A stretch of 45,424 nucleotides of DNA from Rubrivivax sp. (lineage in GTDB: Bacteria > Pseudomonadota > Gammaproteobacteria > Burkholderiales > Burkholderiaceae_C): assembly GCA_004210455.1 (NCBI GenBank), contig SEFA01000052.1:1-45424 (forward strand), read 5' to 3'. Each line of letters begins with the position of its first letter. The first letter of the stretch is position 1. The notes under the pieces are model-generated. The model saw nothing but the letters and a program-made list of their open reading frames with translations, was not told where the DNA came from and did not search any database. This document shows positions 26,238 through 34,926 of this stretch, one piece after another. The position numbers were made by a program, and so were the translations under genes.

Positions 26238-26594
26238 GTGACCCTGAAACGCACCTTGATCGCCCTGGCCCTGCTGTCGTTGCTCAGCGGTTGCGTGTCG
26301 GGCTACAGCGGTCTCCATCACGTCCGGCTGGGAATGATCGAGATCCCCTTGTCCTTCGCCTACATGGCGGTGGTCTACGCCTGGTACCGGCGCGACTCCA
26401 TCCAGCGGCGCTTCTTCGGCGGCACGATGATGGGCGGCGGGGTCCTGGCCGCCACCTTGCTGGTGGTGCCGATCTACCTGTACAGCAGTCGACCGGAGGG
26501 CGCACGCGCGCGGCCGATCATGACCTTCCTGGGATTGATGCTGCTGTCCATGGTGATCTCGACGATAGGCGCCCTCCCGTTCATGGCGATGTAG
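26238..26594 (+). CDS. Small membrane lipoprotein of unknown function
   Basis: A 118-residue protein beginning VTLKRTLIALALLSLLSGCVSG, a lipoprotein signal peptide with lipobox LLSGC (Cys at about 17). Two or three hydrophobic helices follow (SFAYMAVVYAWY, MMGGGVLAATLLVVPIYLYSS and IMTFLGLMLLSMVISTIGALPFMAM), so it would be a multi-pass protein if the lipobox is genuine. The GTG at 26238 is chosen because the signal peptide starts there; only a weak AAG lies upstream. A frame extension to 26139 is low-complexity Arg/Pro-rich and not credible. No neighbour suggests a function. Confidence 0.6.
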   Translation: MTLKRTLIALALLSLLSGCVSGYSGLHHVRLGMIEIPLSFAYMAVVYAWYRRDSIQRRFFGGTMMGGGVLAATLLVVPIYLYSSRPEGARARPIMTFLGLMLLSMVISTIGALPFMAM

Positions 26595-26695
26595 TCGGGG
26601 GCATCCGGCGGTGTGTCTAAACGGGCCGACCTCGATCGTCGTGAAGAAGGAGGGATGTCTGCCCTTCGACCTCAACCTTCCACCGGGAGAGATGC

Positions 26696-27145
26696 ATGAC
26701 GACACGCGCGAATGACACGGCCGTCGGCCAGCAGGTGCTGGCGCTGCTGGGTAGGTATCAGGCTGCCGCTGCGGCCAAGGACGTGGATGCACTGCTGGCG
26801 CTGTACGCGCCGGATGCGCAGATCTACGACTGCTGGGACCAATGGTCGTATGACGGCGAGGCGCAATGGCGAGGCGCGGTGGAGCGCTGGTTCAAGATGG
26901 CAGGCGAGGGCGCCAACCGCGTGGTCTTCGACGAACCTCACGTGCACGCGAGCGGCGACATGGCCGCCCTGCACGCGTTCGTCCGCTACGAACTCGTGGT
27001 CCATGGCGAAACGAAGTTCACGATGGACAACCGCATCAGCTGGACGCTGCTGCGCCGCGAAGGGGCCTGGAAGATCGTCCACGAGCACACGTCGACGCCG
27101 TTGGCCGGCGAGGACATGAAGGGCGTGATCAACCGGACCGCCTAG
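26696..27145 (+). CDS. NTF2-like / SnoaL-like protein
   Basis: A 149-residue protein of the NTF2-like cone fold. The opening helix (VLALLGRYQAAAAAKDVDALLALYAPDAQIYD) and the alternating strands (GANRVVFDEPHVHASGDMAALHAFVRYELV) and (NRISWTLLRREGAWKIVHEHTSTPL) are the classic DUF4440/SnoaL pattern. Members can be small-molecule isomerases, binding domains or ketosteroid-like enzymes; catalytic residues here cannot be assigned. The ATG at 26696 has GGGAGAG 6 nt upstream. There is no signal peptide, so it is cytosolic. It probably forms a separate unit from the lipoprotein gene 100 bp upstream. Confidence 0.8.
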   Translation: MTTRANDTAVGQQVLALLGRYQAAAAAKDVDALLALYAPDAQIYDCWDQWSYDGEAQWRGAVERWFKMAGEGANRVVFDEPHVHASGDMAALHAFVRYELVVHGETKFTMDNRISWTLLRREGAWKIVHEHTSTPLAGEDMKGVINRTA

Positions 27146-27258
27146 GGCGTCGCGTCTGAACCTTGCGCGCCAGCGTTACATGACGCCTTCGCGTCGCTCC
27201 CGCGACGCGCCCCTGCTTCCAGGGACGGCGCCCTCCAGGGCAAGTTCCAGGCCTGTTG

Positions 27259-27286
27259 TTGACACCGACCGTTCACCGGTCTGTCA
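27259..27286 (+). promoter_or_regulatory. Palindrome overlapping a TTGACA box upstream of the PEP-CTERM gene
   Basis: TTGACA at 27259-27264 matches the -35 consensus and is part of an imperfect palindrome: TGACA and GACCG on the left (27260-27271), a TTCAC loop, then CGGTC and TGTCA (27277-27286), with a 2-nt bulge. It lies about 120 bp before the PEP-CTERM start. A clean -10 is not visible at 17 bp. The rest of 27146-27402 holds no gene that I can support. Confidence 0.35.
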
Positions 27287-27402
27287 CCCCGGCCTCTGAA
27301 CATCCGCCGCGTTCCCCGCAACCGCGCCATCAAGACCTGACCCTCCGTCGGATCGTTGCGCGGCCGCGGTGCTTCCCGCCCGCCGACCTCCCTGGAGTCC
27401 CC

Positions 27403-28044
27403 ATGCGCAAGCCCTTCGCCCGCTCACTGTCCGCCTTCCGCTCCCGCAGCATCACCCGCGCCTGCCTGCCGCTGGTGCTGGCCGTCGCCGCGCCCTTCGC
27501 GTCGGCCACCGTCGTCACCTTCGACGACCTGACCGACGACGGCCTCGTGCCCGCCAACTACGCCGGCCTCGACTGGTCCGCCAGCTCCTGGTTCCAGTAC
27601 GCCGGCGAGCAGGCCCCGTACACGCCGCATTCCGGCGACCGCCGCGCCACGCTCGGCTTCGACGGCGACAGCTCGACCAGCGCCATCGGCTTCCTCACGC
27701 CCAGCACCTTCCAGGGCGCGTGGTTCTCCGGCTTCGACGGCGTCAACGTCGCCGTCGACCTGTACTTCGGCGGCGCGCTCGTCGCGTCGGCCTCCCTGCT
27801 CAACCTCAGCGACAGCCCCGCGTTCCTGGGCAGCGGCTACGCCGGCCTCGTCGACCGTCTCGTGTTCCGCAGCAACGATCCGGCCTTCTTCGTCATGGAC
27901 GACCTGACCTTCGCCGCCGCCGTGCCGGAACCCGCCTCGGGCGCGCTCGCCCTCGGCGGCGTGGCCGTCGCCGCGCTGGTGATCCGCCGCCGCAAGTCCT
28001 CGCAGCACGCGAGCGCCGCCGTCAACGCCACCGCCACCGCCTGA
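27403..28044 (+). CDS. PEP-CTERM sorting-domain protein
   Basis: Exported protein of 213 residues destined for exosortase processing. An N-terminal signal sequence (CLPLVLAVAAPFASA) is followed by a beta-rich mature domain starting VVTFDDLTDDGLVP, with FDGDSSTSAIGFLTPS and a FSGFDGVNVAVDLYFGG stretch. The C-terminus is the tripartite PEP-CTERM tag: VPEP at 174-177, a hydrophobic helix (ALALGGVAVAALVI) and RRRK near 196. Such proteins in betaproteobacteria are linked to exopolysaccharide and biofilm matrix. No exosortase (EpsH/XrtA) lies in the window. The ATG at 27403 has GGAG 7 nt upstream. The phospholipase C gene starts 11 nt after its stop, so they are probably one operon. Confidence 0.9.
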   Translation: MRKPFARSLSAFRSRSITRACLPLVLAVAAPFASATVVTFDDLTDDGLVPANYAGLDWSASSWFQYAGEQAPYTPHSGDRRATLGFDGDSSTSAIGFLTPSTFQGAWFSGFDGVNVAVDLYFGGALVASASLLNLSDSPAFLGSGYAGLVDRLVFRSNDPAFFVMDDLTFAAAVPEPASGALALGGVAVAALVIRRRKSSQHASAAVNATATA

Positions 28045-28054
28045 GGAGTCCGAC

Positions 28055-30247
28055 ATGACGCAGCAGCAACCGCCCCGCCGCCAGTTCCTCCGCGCCGTCG
28101 CCGGCGCCGCCGGCGCCACCGCCGCGATGACCAGCTTCCCGCCGGCCATCGCCCGCGCGCTGTCCATCAAGGCGGCCGTGCGCACCGGCACGATCCAGGA
28201 TGTCGAGCACATCGTCGTCCTGACGCAGGAGAACCGTTCCTTCGATCACTACTTCGGCACGATGAACGGCGTGCGCGGCTTCGGCGATCCGTTCCCGGCG
28301 CCGGTAGCGGACTCTGCCAACGTGAAGGGCCGCTCGGTCTGGGTCCAGCCCACCGTCAACAATGCCGCGCCCGGCGCGATCGCGCCCTTCCACCTGAACA
28401 CCGCGCAGAACTTCGCCTTCATGCGCGTCAGCGGTACGCCGCACTCCTGGACGGATGCGCAGGCCGCCTGGGACCATGGCCGCATGAACAACTGGCCCAA
28501 GGCCAAGCAGAACCACTCGATGGGCCACTTCAAGGAGCAGGAACTGCCCTTCCAGTTCGCCCTGGCCAACGCCTTCACGCTGTGCGACGCGTACCACTGC
28601 GCGACGCAGACCGGCACCAACACCAACCGCCTGTTCATCTGGACCGGCACCAACGATCCCCTGCGTCTGGGCAACGGACCGTCCACGGACAACAGCCACG
28701 ACTGGTTCAACCCGAACCCGCTCGACGACTACACTTGGACCACCTATCCGGAACGCCTGCAGTCGGCCGGCATCAGCTGGCAGGTCTACCAGAACATGGA
28801 TGACAACTTCACCGACAACTCGCTGGCCGGGTTCAAGGTGTTCCGCGACGGCTGGTACAACCGCCCGGGCTTCTCGCAGGCGCTGAAGGATCGCGGCATC
28901 TCGACGCGCGACCTGGACCTGCTGCGCGAGGACGTGCTCAACAACCGGCTGCCGCAGGTGTCGTGGATCGTCGCGACGGCGGAGGGCTCCGAGCATCCGG
29001 GCCCGTCCAGCCCCGCGCAAGGCGCCGACTACACCGCCAAGGTGCTGGACGCGCTGACCGCCAACCCCGACGTCTGGGCCAAGACGGTCCTGTTCATCAA
29101 CTTCGACGAGAACGACGGCTTCTTCGACCACGTGCCCCCGCCGGCCGCGCCCTCGTACGTGACCTGGAACGCGAACCCGGCGCAGGCGGTCCTCGCCGGC
29201 GCGTCGACCGTCGACACGACGGGCGAGTACTGCGAGATCCTCAACGGCGCGTCGGCCACCTACCTGCACCGTCCCTACGGCATGGGTCCGCGCGTGCCGC
29301 TGTACATCGTGTCGCCCTGGAGCAAGGGCGGCTGGGTGAACTCGCAGACCTCGGACCACACGTCGGTGCTGCGATTCATCGAAGCGCGCTTCGGCGTGAA
29401 GGAGACCAACATCGGCGCCTGGCGTCGCGCGGTGGCAGGCGACCTGACCTCGTGCTTCAACTTCGCCGATCCGGAAGACAGCGAGTTCTTCTCGAAGCTG
29501 CCCGGCACCGTCGCGCTGGCCAACCGGGCGCGGGCACTGCCGAGCACCACGACGCCGCCCGTCCCCGGCGCGTTGCAGTTGCCGTCGCAGGCTGCCGGCG
29601 TCCGTCCCGCCCGCGCGCTGCCCTATGACTTGCAGGCCACCTGCGCGGTCACTCCTGGCGCAGGCCCGAACGCGACGGCGATTGCCGTCACCTTCCAGAA
29701 CGTTGGGAGTGCCGCGGCGGTGTTCCACGTCTACGACCGCACGCGCCTGGGTGAGATCCCGCGCCGCTACACCGTCGAAGCCGGCAAGCAGCTCACCGGC
29801 AGCTTCATGCCCCAGAGCGCGGGCGCGTATGACCTCTGGGTGCTCGGTCCCAACGGCTTCCATCGTCACCTCGCCGGCAATGCGCGGCGCGCGGCGGCCG
29901 CGGGTCAGCCCAACCCGGACGTCATCGCCAAGTCCGCGCCGGCCACCGGCGAGCTGGTGCTGACGCTGGTCAACACCGGGCCGGTCGCGGCGACCTTCAG
30001 CATCGCGCACAACCGCTACCAGGGCACCACGCCGCGCACGGTGAACGTGCCGGCGCGCAGCCGCAGCGAAGTGCGCATCGGTGTCGCCGTCGCGGCGCAT
30101 TGGTACGACGTGTCGGTGCGCGTGAGCGGCCAGACCGACTTCCTGCGTCGCTTCGCCGGACACATCGAGACCGGCGCGCCGTCGGTCAGCGATCCGGCGA
30201 TGGAAGGGGTGGCGAAGGCGGATCAGTACCGCGTGGCGGGCGCGTGA
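28055..30247 (+). CDS. Phosphocholine-type phospholipase C, TAT-exported
   Basis: Secreted phosphoesterase that hydrolyses phospholipids such as phosphatidylcholine to diacylglycerol and a phosphorylated head group. The 730 residues start with a twin-arginine signal (RRQFLRAVAGAAGATAA, Arg 8-9). The alkaline-phosphatase-fold catalytic domain follows, with the metal/active-site segment ENRSFDHYFGTMNGVRGF near 59, FDENDGFFDHVPPP (about 349-362) and DHTSVLRFIEARFGV. Two C-terminal beta-sandwich repeats (about 530-630 and 650-720) match the bacterial phospholipase C C-terminal type. Non-haemolytic PlcN-like and haemolytic PlcH-like members cannot be separated by eye. The ATG has GAGGAG 8 nt upstream. 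A REP-like element lies after its stop. Confidence 0.92.
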   Translation: MTQQQPPRRQFLRAVAGAAGATAAMTSFPPAIARALSIKAAVRTGTIQDVEHIVVLTQENRSFDHYFGTMNGVRGFGDPFPAPVADSANVKGRSVWVQPTVNNAAPGAIAPFHLNTAQNFAFMRVSGTPHSWTDAQAAWDHGRMNNWPKAKQNHSMGHFKEQELPFQFALANAFTLCDAYHCATQTGTNTNRLFIWTGTNDPLRLGNGPSTDNSHDWFNPNPLDDYTWTTYPERLQSAGISWQVYQNMDDNFTDNSLAGFKVFRDGWYNRPGFSQALKDRGISTRDLDLLREDVLNNRLPQVSWIVATAEGSEHPGPSSPAQGADYTAKVLDALTANPDVWAKTVLFINFDENDGFFDHVPPPAAPSYVTWNANPAQAVLAGASTVDTTGEYCEILNGASATYLHRPYGMGPRVPLYIVSPWSKGGWVNSQTSDHTSVLRFIEARFGVKETNIGAWRRAVAGDLTSCFNFADPEDSEFFSKLPGTVALANRARALPSTTTPPVPGALQLPSQAAGVRPARALPYDLQATCAVTPGAGPNATAIAVTFQNVGSAAAVFHVYDRTRLGEIPRRYTVEAGKQLTGSFMPQSAGAYDLWVLGPNGFHRHLAGNARRAAAAGQPNPDVIAKSAPATGELVLTLVNTGPVAATFSIAHNRYQGTTPRTVNVPARSRSEVRIGVAVAAHWYDVSVRVSGQTDFLRRFAGHIETGAPSVSDPAMEGVAKADQYRVAGA

Positions 30248-30277
30248 AGGCACGCTGAGCTCGGCGCACGCTTGGGC

Positions 30278-30332
30278 CGTCTCCCGCTTGCGGGAGAGGG
30301 CGGGGTGAGGGCCAGCGGCCGTCGCAGGACGT
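30278..30332 (+). repeat. REP-like element, copy 3
   Basis: CGTCTCCCGC-TT-GCGGGAGAGGG stem, then the shared tail GGGTGAGGGCCAGCGGCCG and CGCAGGACG. It begins 31 bases after the phospholipase C stop and ends 58 bases before the next start; same orientation as the other copies. Confidence 0.82.
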
Positions 30333-30389
30333 CTGGCGGGAGCGATGCTTGCCCAACTCGGGCCTCCCCATGACATCACGGAGGTCCTC

Positions 30390-31292
30390 ATGTCCGTCAT
30401 GCGTCATCGTCCACAACGACAAACGCGTTCCGTTCTCCGATCCACCGTGGCCGCTCTTGCGGCCGCTTCCGCCTTCTGCGGTGCAGCTGGTGGCGCGTTC
30501 GCGCAGACCGGCGGCGTCCCGCAGGATGCCGCCGGCTTCTCCGAGTACGTCGCCGCGCAGCTGCGTCAGCAACTGGGCGAAGCCACCGTGGTCGTCCGCG
30601 AGCCGCTCACGCTCGGCGTGGCGGACCAGCGCACGCGGATCGACAAGCTCTATGCAGGCTGCCAGACCAACCGCGGCAATTGCGCGGACGACGTGAACGC
30701 CTTCGTGAAGACGACGGCGCAGCAGTTCCGCGCCGCCACGATCCCTGCCACGCGCGAGTCGCTGCGACTCGCGGTGCGCACCGCCGCCTCCGTGCAGCAG
30801 GCGCAGCGCGACGTCGGCGGCGACGCGAACACCTTCCGTCCGCGGCCCTTCATCGGCCCGCTGGTGACGGTGCCGGTCTTCGACACGATGCGCGCGTCGC
30901 GCCTGATCAGCGAGAAGGACTACAAGACGCTGAACCTGTCGGTCGACCAGGTGCGCGAGACCGCGCGCAAGAACACCTACGACGCGATGCCGCAGGTGCT
31001 GCAGCATGCGAAGCCGGTGCCTGCCGGCGAAGTCGGCAAGCTCGACGGCGCCGTGCCGCAGCCGAGCCGGCTGATCTTCATCGACGACTGGAAGCCGCTC
31101 GCCGACGCCCAGAAGGGCAAGCTGATCGTCGCCGCGCCGGCCAACGACACGGTGCTCTACGTCAGCGACGACGACGCGTCCACGCTCGACGCGCTGCGCG
31201 CGCAGGTACGCGATCTCATGGGCAAGACCGCCAATCCGTTGACGGACGTGCTGCTGCGCTGGTCGCCGTCGGGCTGGGTGCCGGTGCAGTGA
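30390..31292 (+). CDS. Exported protein of unknown function, DUF1444-like
   Basis: A 300-residue product. A signal sequence with an Ala-rich core (STVAALAAASAFCGAAGGAFA, cleaved before QTGG) indicates export. The mature protein (EYVAAQLRQQLGEATVVVREPLTLGV, RIDKLYAGCQTNRGNCADDVNAFVKTTAQQF, RPFIGPLVTVPVFDT) resembles DUF1444-type proteins in its Leu-Tyr-x-x-Cys stretch and order of strands, but I am not sure. The two Cys at CQTNRGNC could form a disulphide in the periplasm. The ATG at 30390 is chosen for GGAGG 5 nt upstream; an in-frame start at 30345 is unsupported. It ends head-on to the J-domain gene across a perfect 11-bp hairpin. Confidence 0.7.
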   Translation: MSVMRHRPQRQTRSVLRSTVAALAAASAFCGAAGGAFAQTGGVPQDAAGFSEYVAAQLRQQLGEATVVVREPLTLGVADQRTRIDKLYAGCQTNRGNCADDVNAFVKTTAQQFRAATIPATRESLRLAVRTAASVQQAQRDVGGDANTFRPRPFIGPLVTVPVFDTMRASRLISEKDYKTLNLSVDQVRETARKNTYDAMPQVLQHAKPVPAGEVGKLDGAVPQPSRLIFIDDWKPLADAQKGKLIVAAPANDTVLYVSDDDASTLDALRAQVRDLMGKTANPLTDVLLRWSPSGWVPVQ

Positions 31293-31313
31293 CCTCGCGT
31301 CAGTGAACGAGGC

Positions 31314-33137
31314 TCAGCGTCCGCCGTTCATGGCGGACGCTGCCGGCGTGCCGCGGAACAGCCGCCGCGCCAGATGCCAGCCCGCGCGCTGCGCCGCGAG
31401 CCACAACCCCATCGCCAGGTAGAGCGAGCCGATCATGATCGCGGCGCGCGGCAACGGCGCGACGCCGTTCAGGACGCGGCCGACGGTGAGCGCGAGCGTG
31501 ATCGCGCCCACCGTCGAACGCATGCCGGCCAGGCTGGACAACCAGGCCATCAGCGTCGGCAGTCCGACGGTCAGCAGCAGTGCGATGGCTTGCCATCCGC
31601 CCGCGGGCCGCGTGGGCTGCACGCGGAAGGTCGGGTTGGGCACGTAGAGGCGCAGGCGGTACACCGAGACGCTGGCGGAAATCCATGCTGCCTGCAGTCC
31701 TGCGACGACGGGCATCATCGTCGGCACCGCCCACACGAAGAAGCCCCACAGTGCCACGGCGGTCGTGATCATGGCCGGCGTTCCCTTCAGGCCGAGCAGC
31801 AGGCCGATCGCGAGGAACACCAGGCTCAGCCCCGCCATGGCGTCGCCGTAGACGGGCGCAAGCTGCAGGGCGAGACCGGCGACCGCGAAGCTCGCGGCGC
31901 CGACCCAGGGCGACAGCCGCTCCCAGCGTTCCGACTTGAGCCTTCTGGCCAGCCAGGCGGGCACGGCCTCGCGCAGGAAATCGAGCGCCTGGCCGACATA
32001 CCCCATCACCACGCAGAAGATGACCACCGAGAACATGGCGGAGAAGCCGTGTTCGATCCCTTCGTTCACGCTGCCCGCGAGCACGCCGCTGAGCAGGCCG
32101 GCCAGCAGCCCGATCACCACCAGCGCCGCGTTGCGCGTCTTCACGCCCAGCTTCTGCACGGCGCCGAGTTCCGCCTCGCCGAGACCCAGCCGGCGCAGCA
32201 GCTGCCAACCCGCCCACTGCAGATGCAAGGGCAGCGTGTGCCCCATCAGGAGGGCGCCGATGAAGGCCTTGAACCGGTTTCCCTCGCTCGCCGAACTGGA
32301 GAGCTGGGCGATGCGGACCGTCGGCCCGAACTCCTGGAGCGTCGCCGCATCGGTGATGGGCGGCGGGTGGCGCTCCAGCACGGCCGCGAGCGCGGCTATG
32401 CGTTCGTCGCCGAGCAGGCGCTCGATGCGGAAGTCGCGCGACCAGTTGAAATGCTCGCGCAGCAGATCGATGAGATGCGGGGGCAGGTGGTCTTCGAGCT
32501 GCACCACGAGGTCTGCGAATCTCGCCGAGGCTTCGAGCTGCCGTTCCAGCGGCAGGTCGCCGAGATGGCGGCGTAGCGCCGGCATGGCGGCTTCCAGCTT
32601 CGCTGGACCCTGCTTGAGCAGGTGGATGAGCTCGTGGCAGAGGTCCTCGGGCGACGGTCCCGCGGCCTCCAGGAAGACGGGCTGAGCAGGCTGAGCGGGC
32701 TGCGGGGGTTGAGGGTGGAATGCGGGCGCAGGCGCCGCCGACGGAACGGGCGCGGGCGCCGCCGCGGGCGGGAACGGCGCCGTGGCGGGCCATTCGGAGT
32801 CGATCACCGCCTCGATCCGTTCCGCCATGGGCGATGCCGCGACGACCGCCGGCTCGTCGACCACGGCGGCCGCTTCCGTCACCACCGCTTCCGTCACCAC
32901 TTCCGTCGCGGCCTCTTCCGCCGCGGCCTGCGCCGCGATCAGCTCCTGCCGGCGGGCGTGCGCGACGAGGCGGTCATAGGCCTCCCGCAGCGCCTGGTAG
33001 GCCTGGGCGTCGTCATCGGGTCGGGTCTTGCGCAGCGTCTTCGCATAGGCGCGCTTGATCTCGCCCAGGTCGCTGCTGGGCCCGGCCAGTCCCACCGCGG
33101 CGCAATCGCGGTGCCAGTCCTCGTGCCATGCCTCCAT
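31314..33137 (-). CDS. Membrane J-domain protein, partner of the HscC-type Hsp70
   Basis: A 607-residue co-chaperone of the DjlB/DjlC kind. The N-terminal J-like domain (about 8-58) has DWHRDCAAVGLAGPSSDLGEIKRAYAKTLRKTRPDDDAQAYQALREAY by segments. The canonical HPD tripeptide is RPD here: His is replaced by Arg. A long Ala/Pro/Glu-rich linker (about 65-160) follows, then a helical cytoplasmic region (about 160-320). The C-terminal half carries several hydrophobic segments (VVIGLLAGLLSGVLAGSV, MFSVVIFCVVMGYVG, ALVLLTVGLPTLMAWL-type), so it is an inner-membrane protein. It lies 15 nt after the Hsp70 stop and forms an operon with it. The Hsp70 interaction is inferred from gene order and the E. 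coli hscC-djlC precedent. Confidence 0.83.
   Translation of the reverse strand: MEAWHEDWHRDCAAVGLAGPSSDLGEIKRAYAKTLRKTRPDDDAQAYQALREAYDRLVAHARRQELIAAQAAAEEAATEVVTEAVVTEAAAVVDEPAVVAASPMAERIEAVIDSEWPATAPFPPAAAPAPVPSAAPAPAFHPQPPQPAQPAQPVFLEAAGPSPEDLCHELIHLLKQGPAKLEAAMPALRRHLGDLPLERQLEASARFADLVVQLEDHLPPHLIDLLREHFNWSRDFRIERLLGDERIAALAAVLERHPPPITDAATLQEFGPTVRIAQLSSSASEGNRFKAFIGALLMGHTLPLHLQWAGWQLLRRLGLGEAELGAVQKLGVKTRNAALVVIGLLAGLLSGVLAGSVNEGIEHGFSAMFSVVIFCVVMGYVGQALDFLREAVPAWLARRLKSERWERLSPWVGAASFAVAGLALQLAPVYGDAMAGLSLVFLAIGLLLGLKGTPAMITTAVALWGFFVWAVPTMMPVVAGLQAAWISASVSVYRLRLYVPNPTFRVQPTRPAGGWQAIALLLTVGLPTLMAWLSSLAGMRSTVGAITLALTVGRVLNGVAPLPRAAIMIGSLYLAMGLWLAAQRAGWHLARRLFRGTPAASAMNGGR
31315..31342. 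terminator. Bidirectional terminator-like hairpin between converging genes
   Basis: CAGCGTCCGCC (31315-31325) pairs perfectly with GGCGGACGCTG (31332-31342) around the loop GTTCAT. It begins 22 bases after the stop of the DUF1444-like gene and covers the last codons of the J-domain gene. There is no T run on either side, so it is more likely a transcript-end stem-loop than a strong intrinsic terminator. Confidence 0.5.
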
Positions 33138-33152
33138 CGTCGCGCTCCGGGA

Positions 33153-34856
33153 TCAGAAGCGGAAACCGCCGTCGATGCTGTCCAGCGCCTCGCGCATCTG
33201 CTGGCGGGCGTGGCGGATGGCGCGCGGGTCCTGCGTGTCCAGCGCCTGCTCGAACTCGCCGAGCCAGGATTGGATAGCGACGCGCTGCTCGCCGAGCCGG
33301 TCTTCGTAGAGGCGCTTCGCGCGCTCGACCAGGTAGCGGTTCTCCTCCTCGTCGCGCGGATGGCGCTTGAGCGCGCGCAGCTGCTGCAGCGCCTCGGCGA
33401 TCTGCGACTCGCTCATCTCGGTGGCGGTGTTGCGGATCAGCGTGCTGACGGTGCGTCCGCCCTTCACGTCGCGCACGTCCACGTCCAGCAGGCCGTTGGC
33501 GTCGTAGGTGAAGCGCACCTCGATCGCGGACTCGCCCGCCGGCGCGGGCGTCAGCGGGATCGACAGCTTGCCCAGGTGCAGGTTGTCGCTGCCGACGGGC
33601 GACTCGCCCTGGCGGATGTCCAGCTCCACTTCCTTCTGGCCGTCGTGCATGCTGTAGAAGCGATCCATCCGCGACACCGGCACCGGCGTGTTGCGCTCGA
33701 TGATCGGACTGAAGCGGTCACCCACGGTCTGGTTGCCGACACGCTGCGCGGTGATCACCCCCAGCGAGAACGGCATCACGTCCGTCAGCACCACCTCGTC
33801 CAGCGCCGCGTCGCGCGCCTTCAGGCCGGCCTGCACGGCGGCGCCCTGGGCGATCGCCTGGTCGGGATCGATGGTGCGCAGCGGCAGACGCTGGAACAGC
33901 CGCGTGATCATCTGGCGGACCATCGGCATGCGCGTCGCGCCGCCGACCAGGATCACCTCGTTCAGTGCGGCGGGCGAGAGCTGCGCGTCCTGCAGCGCGC
34001 GCTCGATCGGGCGGCGCAGGCGCTGCAGCAGCTCGGCGGTGGCGGACTCGAAATCGGCCCGCGTGATCTCCAGTTCGGCGCGTCGTCCGTCCAGCATCAG
34101 GCCGATGACGGCGCTGTCGCGCTCGCTGAGGTCGCGCTTGGCCTGCTCGGCGGCGCGCCACCACAGCGCGGGATCCTTCTGCAACCGCTCGCGCTCGGCG
34201 AGCGACAGCGCGCCGCAGCGCTCGATGAACAGCTTGCCCACGGCGTGCGCGAAGTCCTCGCCGCCCAGCCGCGTGTCGCCGGCGCTGGCGCGCACCTCGA
34301 CGACGCCGTCGAAGTACTCCAGCACCGACACGTCGAAGGTGCCGCCGCCCAGGTCGAAGACCAGGAAGGTGCTGTTGTCGGGACGGTCCTGCAGGCCGTA
34401 GGCCAGGCCGGCGGCGGTGGGCTCGTTGAGCAGCCGCTCGACCTTGAGTCCGGCGAGCTCGCCCGCGGCGCGCGTGGCGCGTCGCTGGGCCTCGTTGAAG
34501 TAGGCCGGGACGGTGATGACGGCCTCGGTGACCGGTTCGCCCAGGAAGGCTTCGGCATCCGCCTTCAAGGACTGGAGCACCAGCGCGGACAGCTCCTCGG
34601 CGCGCAGGTTCCGGTCGCCGAGCCGCACCGTGCGGTCGGTGCCCATCATCCGCTTGAAGGCCTGTGCGGTGCGGGCCGGATCGGTGGCGGCGCGTTCGCG
34701 GGCGGCCAGGCCGGTGATCAGCTTGCCGGCGTCGTCGATGGCCACCGCCGACGGCGTGGCGAAGTCGCCCAGCGCGTTGGGGATCAGCTGGGGGCGGCCG
34801 TCGCGGAAGACGGCGATGAGGCTGTTGGTCGTGCCGAGGTCGATGCCGACGATCAT
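33153..34856 (-). CDS. hscC: Hsp70-family chaperone, HscC type
   Basis: ATP-dependent specialised chaperone. The 567-residue protein matches E. coli HscC (about 556) and is shorter than DnaK (638), lacking the long lid tail. Motifs are phosphate-1 VGIDLGTTNS (2-11), VPAYFNEAQRRATRAAGELAG, LNEPTAAGLAYG, phosphate-2 LVFDLGGGTFDVSVL (about 177-191), adenosine site VILVGGATRMPMV, and the substrate domain (TDVMPFSLGVITAQ, then NTPVPVSRMDRFYSMHDGQ). The ATG at 34856 is chosen because the family begins MIVGIDLGT; there is no good ribosome-binding site there, and a GTG at 34904 would add 16 residues. The gene downstream encodes its J partner, 15 nt away. Confidence 0.9.
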   Translation of the reverse strand: MIVGIDLGTTNSLIAVFRDGRPQLIPNALGDFATPSAVAIDDAGKLITGLAARERAATDPARTAQAFKRMMGTDRTVRLGDRNLRAEELSALVLQSLKADAEAFLGEPVTEAVITVPAYFNEAQRRATRAAGELAGLKVERLLNEPTAAGLAYGLQDRPDNSTFLVFDLGGGTFDVSVLEYFDGVVEVRASAGDTRLGGEDFAHAVGKLFIERCGALSLAERERLQKDPALWWRAAEQAKRDLSERDSAVIGLMLDGRRAELEITRADFESATAELLQRLRRPIERALQDAQLSPAALNEVILVGGATRMPMVRQMITRLFQRLPLRTIDPDQAIAQGAAVQAGLKARDAALDEVVLTDVMPFSLGVITAQRVGNQTVGDRFSPIIERNTPVPVSRMDRFYSMHDGQKEVELDIRQGESPVGSDNLHLGKLSIPLTPAPAGESAIEVRFTYDANGLLDVDVRDVKGGRTVSTLIRNTATEMSESQIAEALQQLRALKRHPRDEEENRYLVERAKRLYEDRLGEQRVAIQSWLGEFEQALDTQDPRAIRHARQQMREALDSIDGGFRF

Positions 34857-34926
34857 GGGATTCGGAGGGGTCGGGTGTTGCGCCGCGGCGAGGATAGCGC
34901 CCACCCGAGCCCCGCCGGGCAGGCGA

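Noticed and set aside
28022-30400. A 792-codon antisense frame over phospholipase C
   Set aside because: The plus strand has a TAT signal and catalytic motifs; the antisense product is low-complexity Arg/Val/His with no family match.
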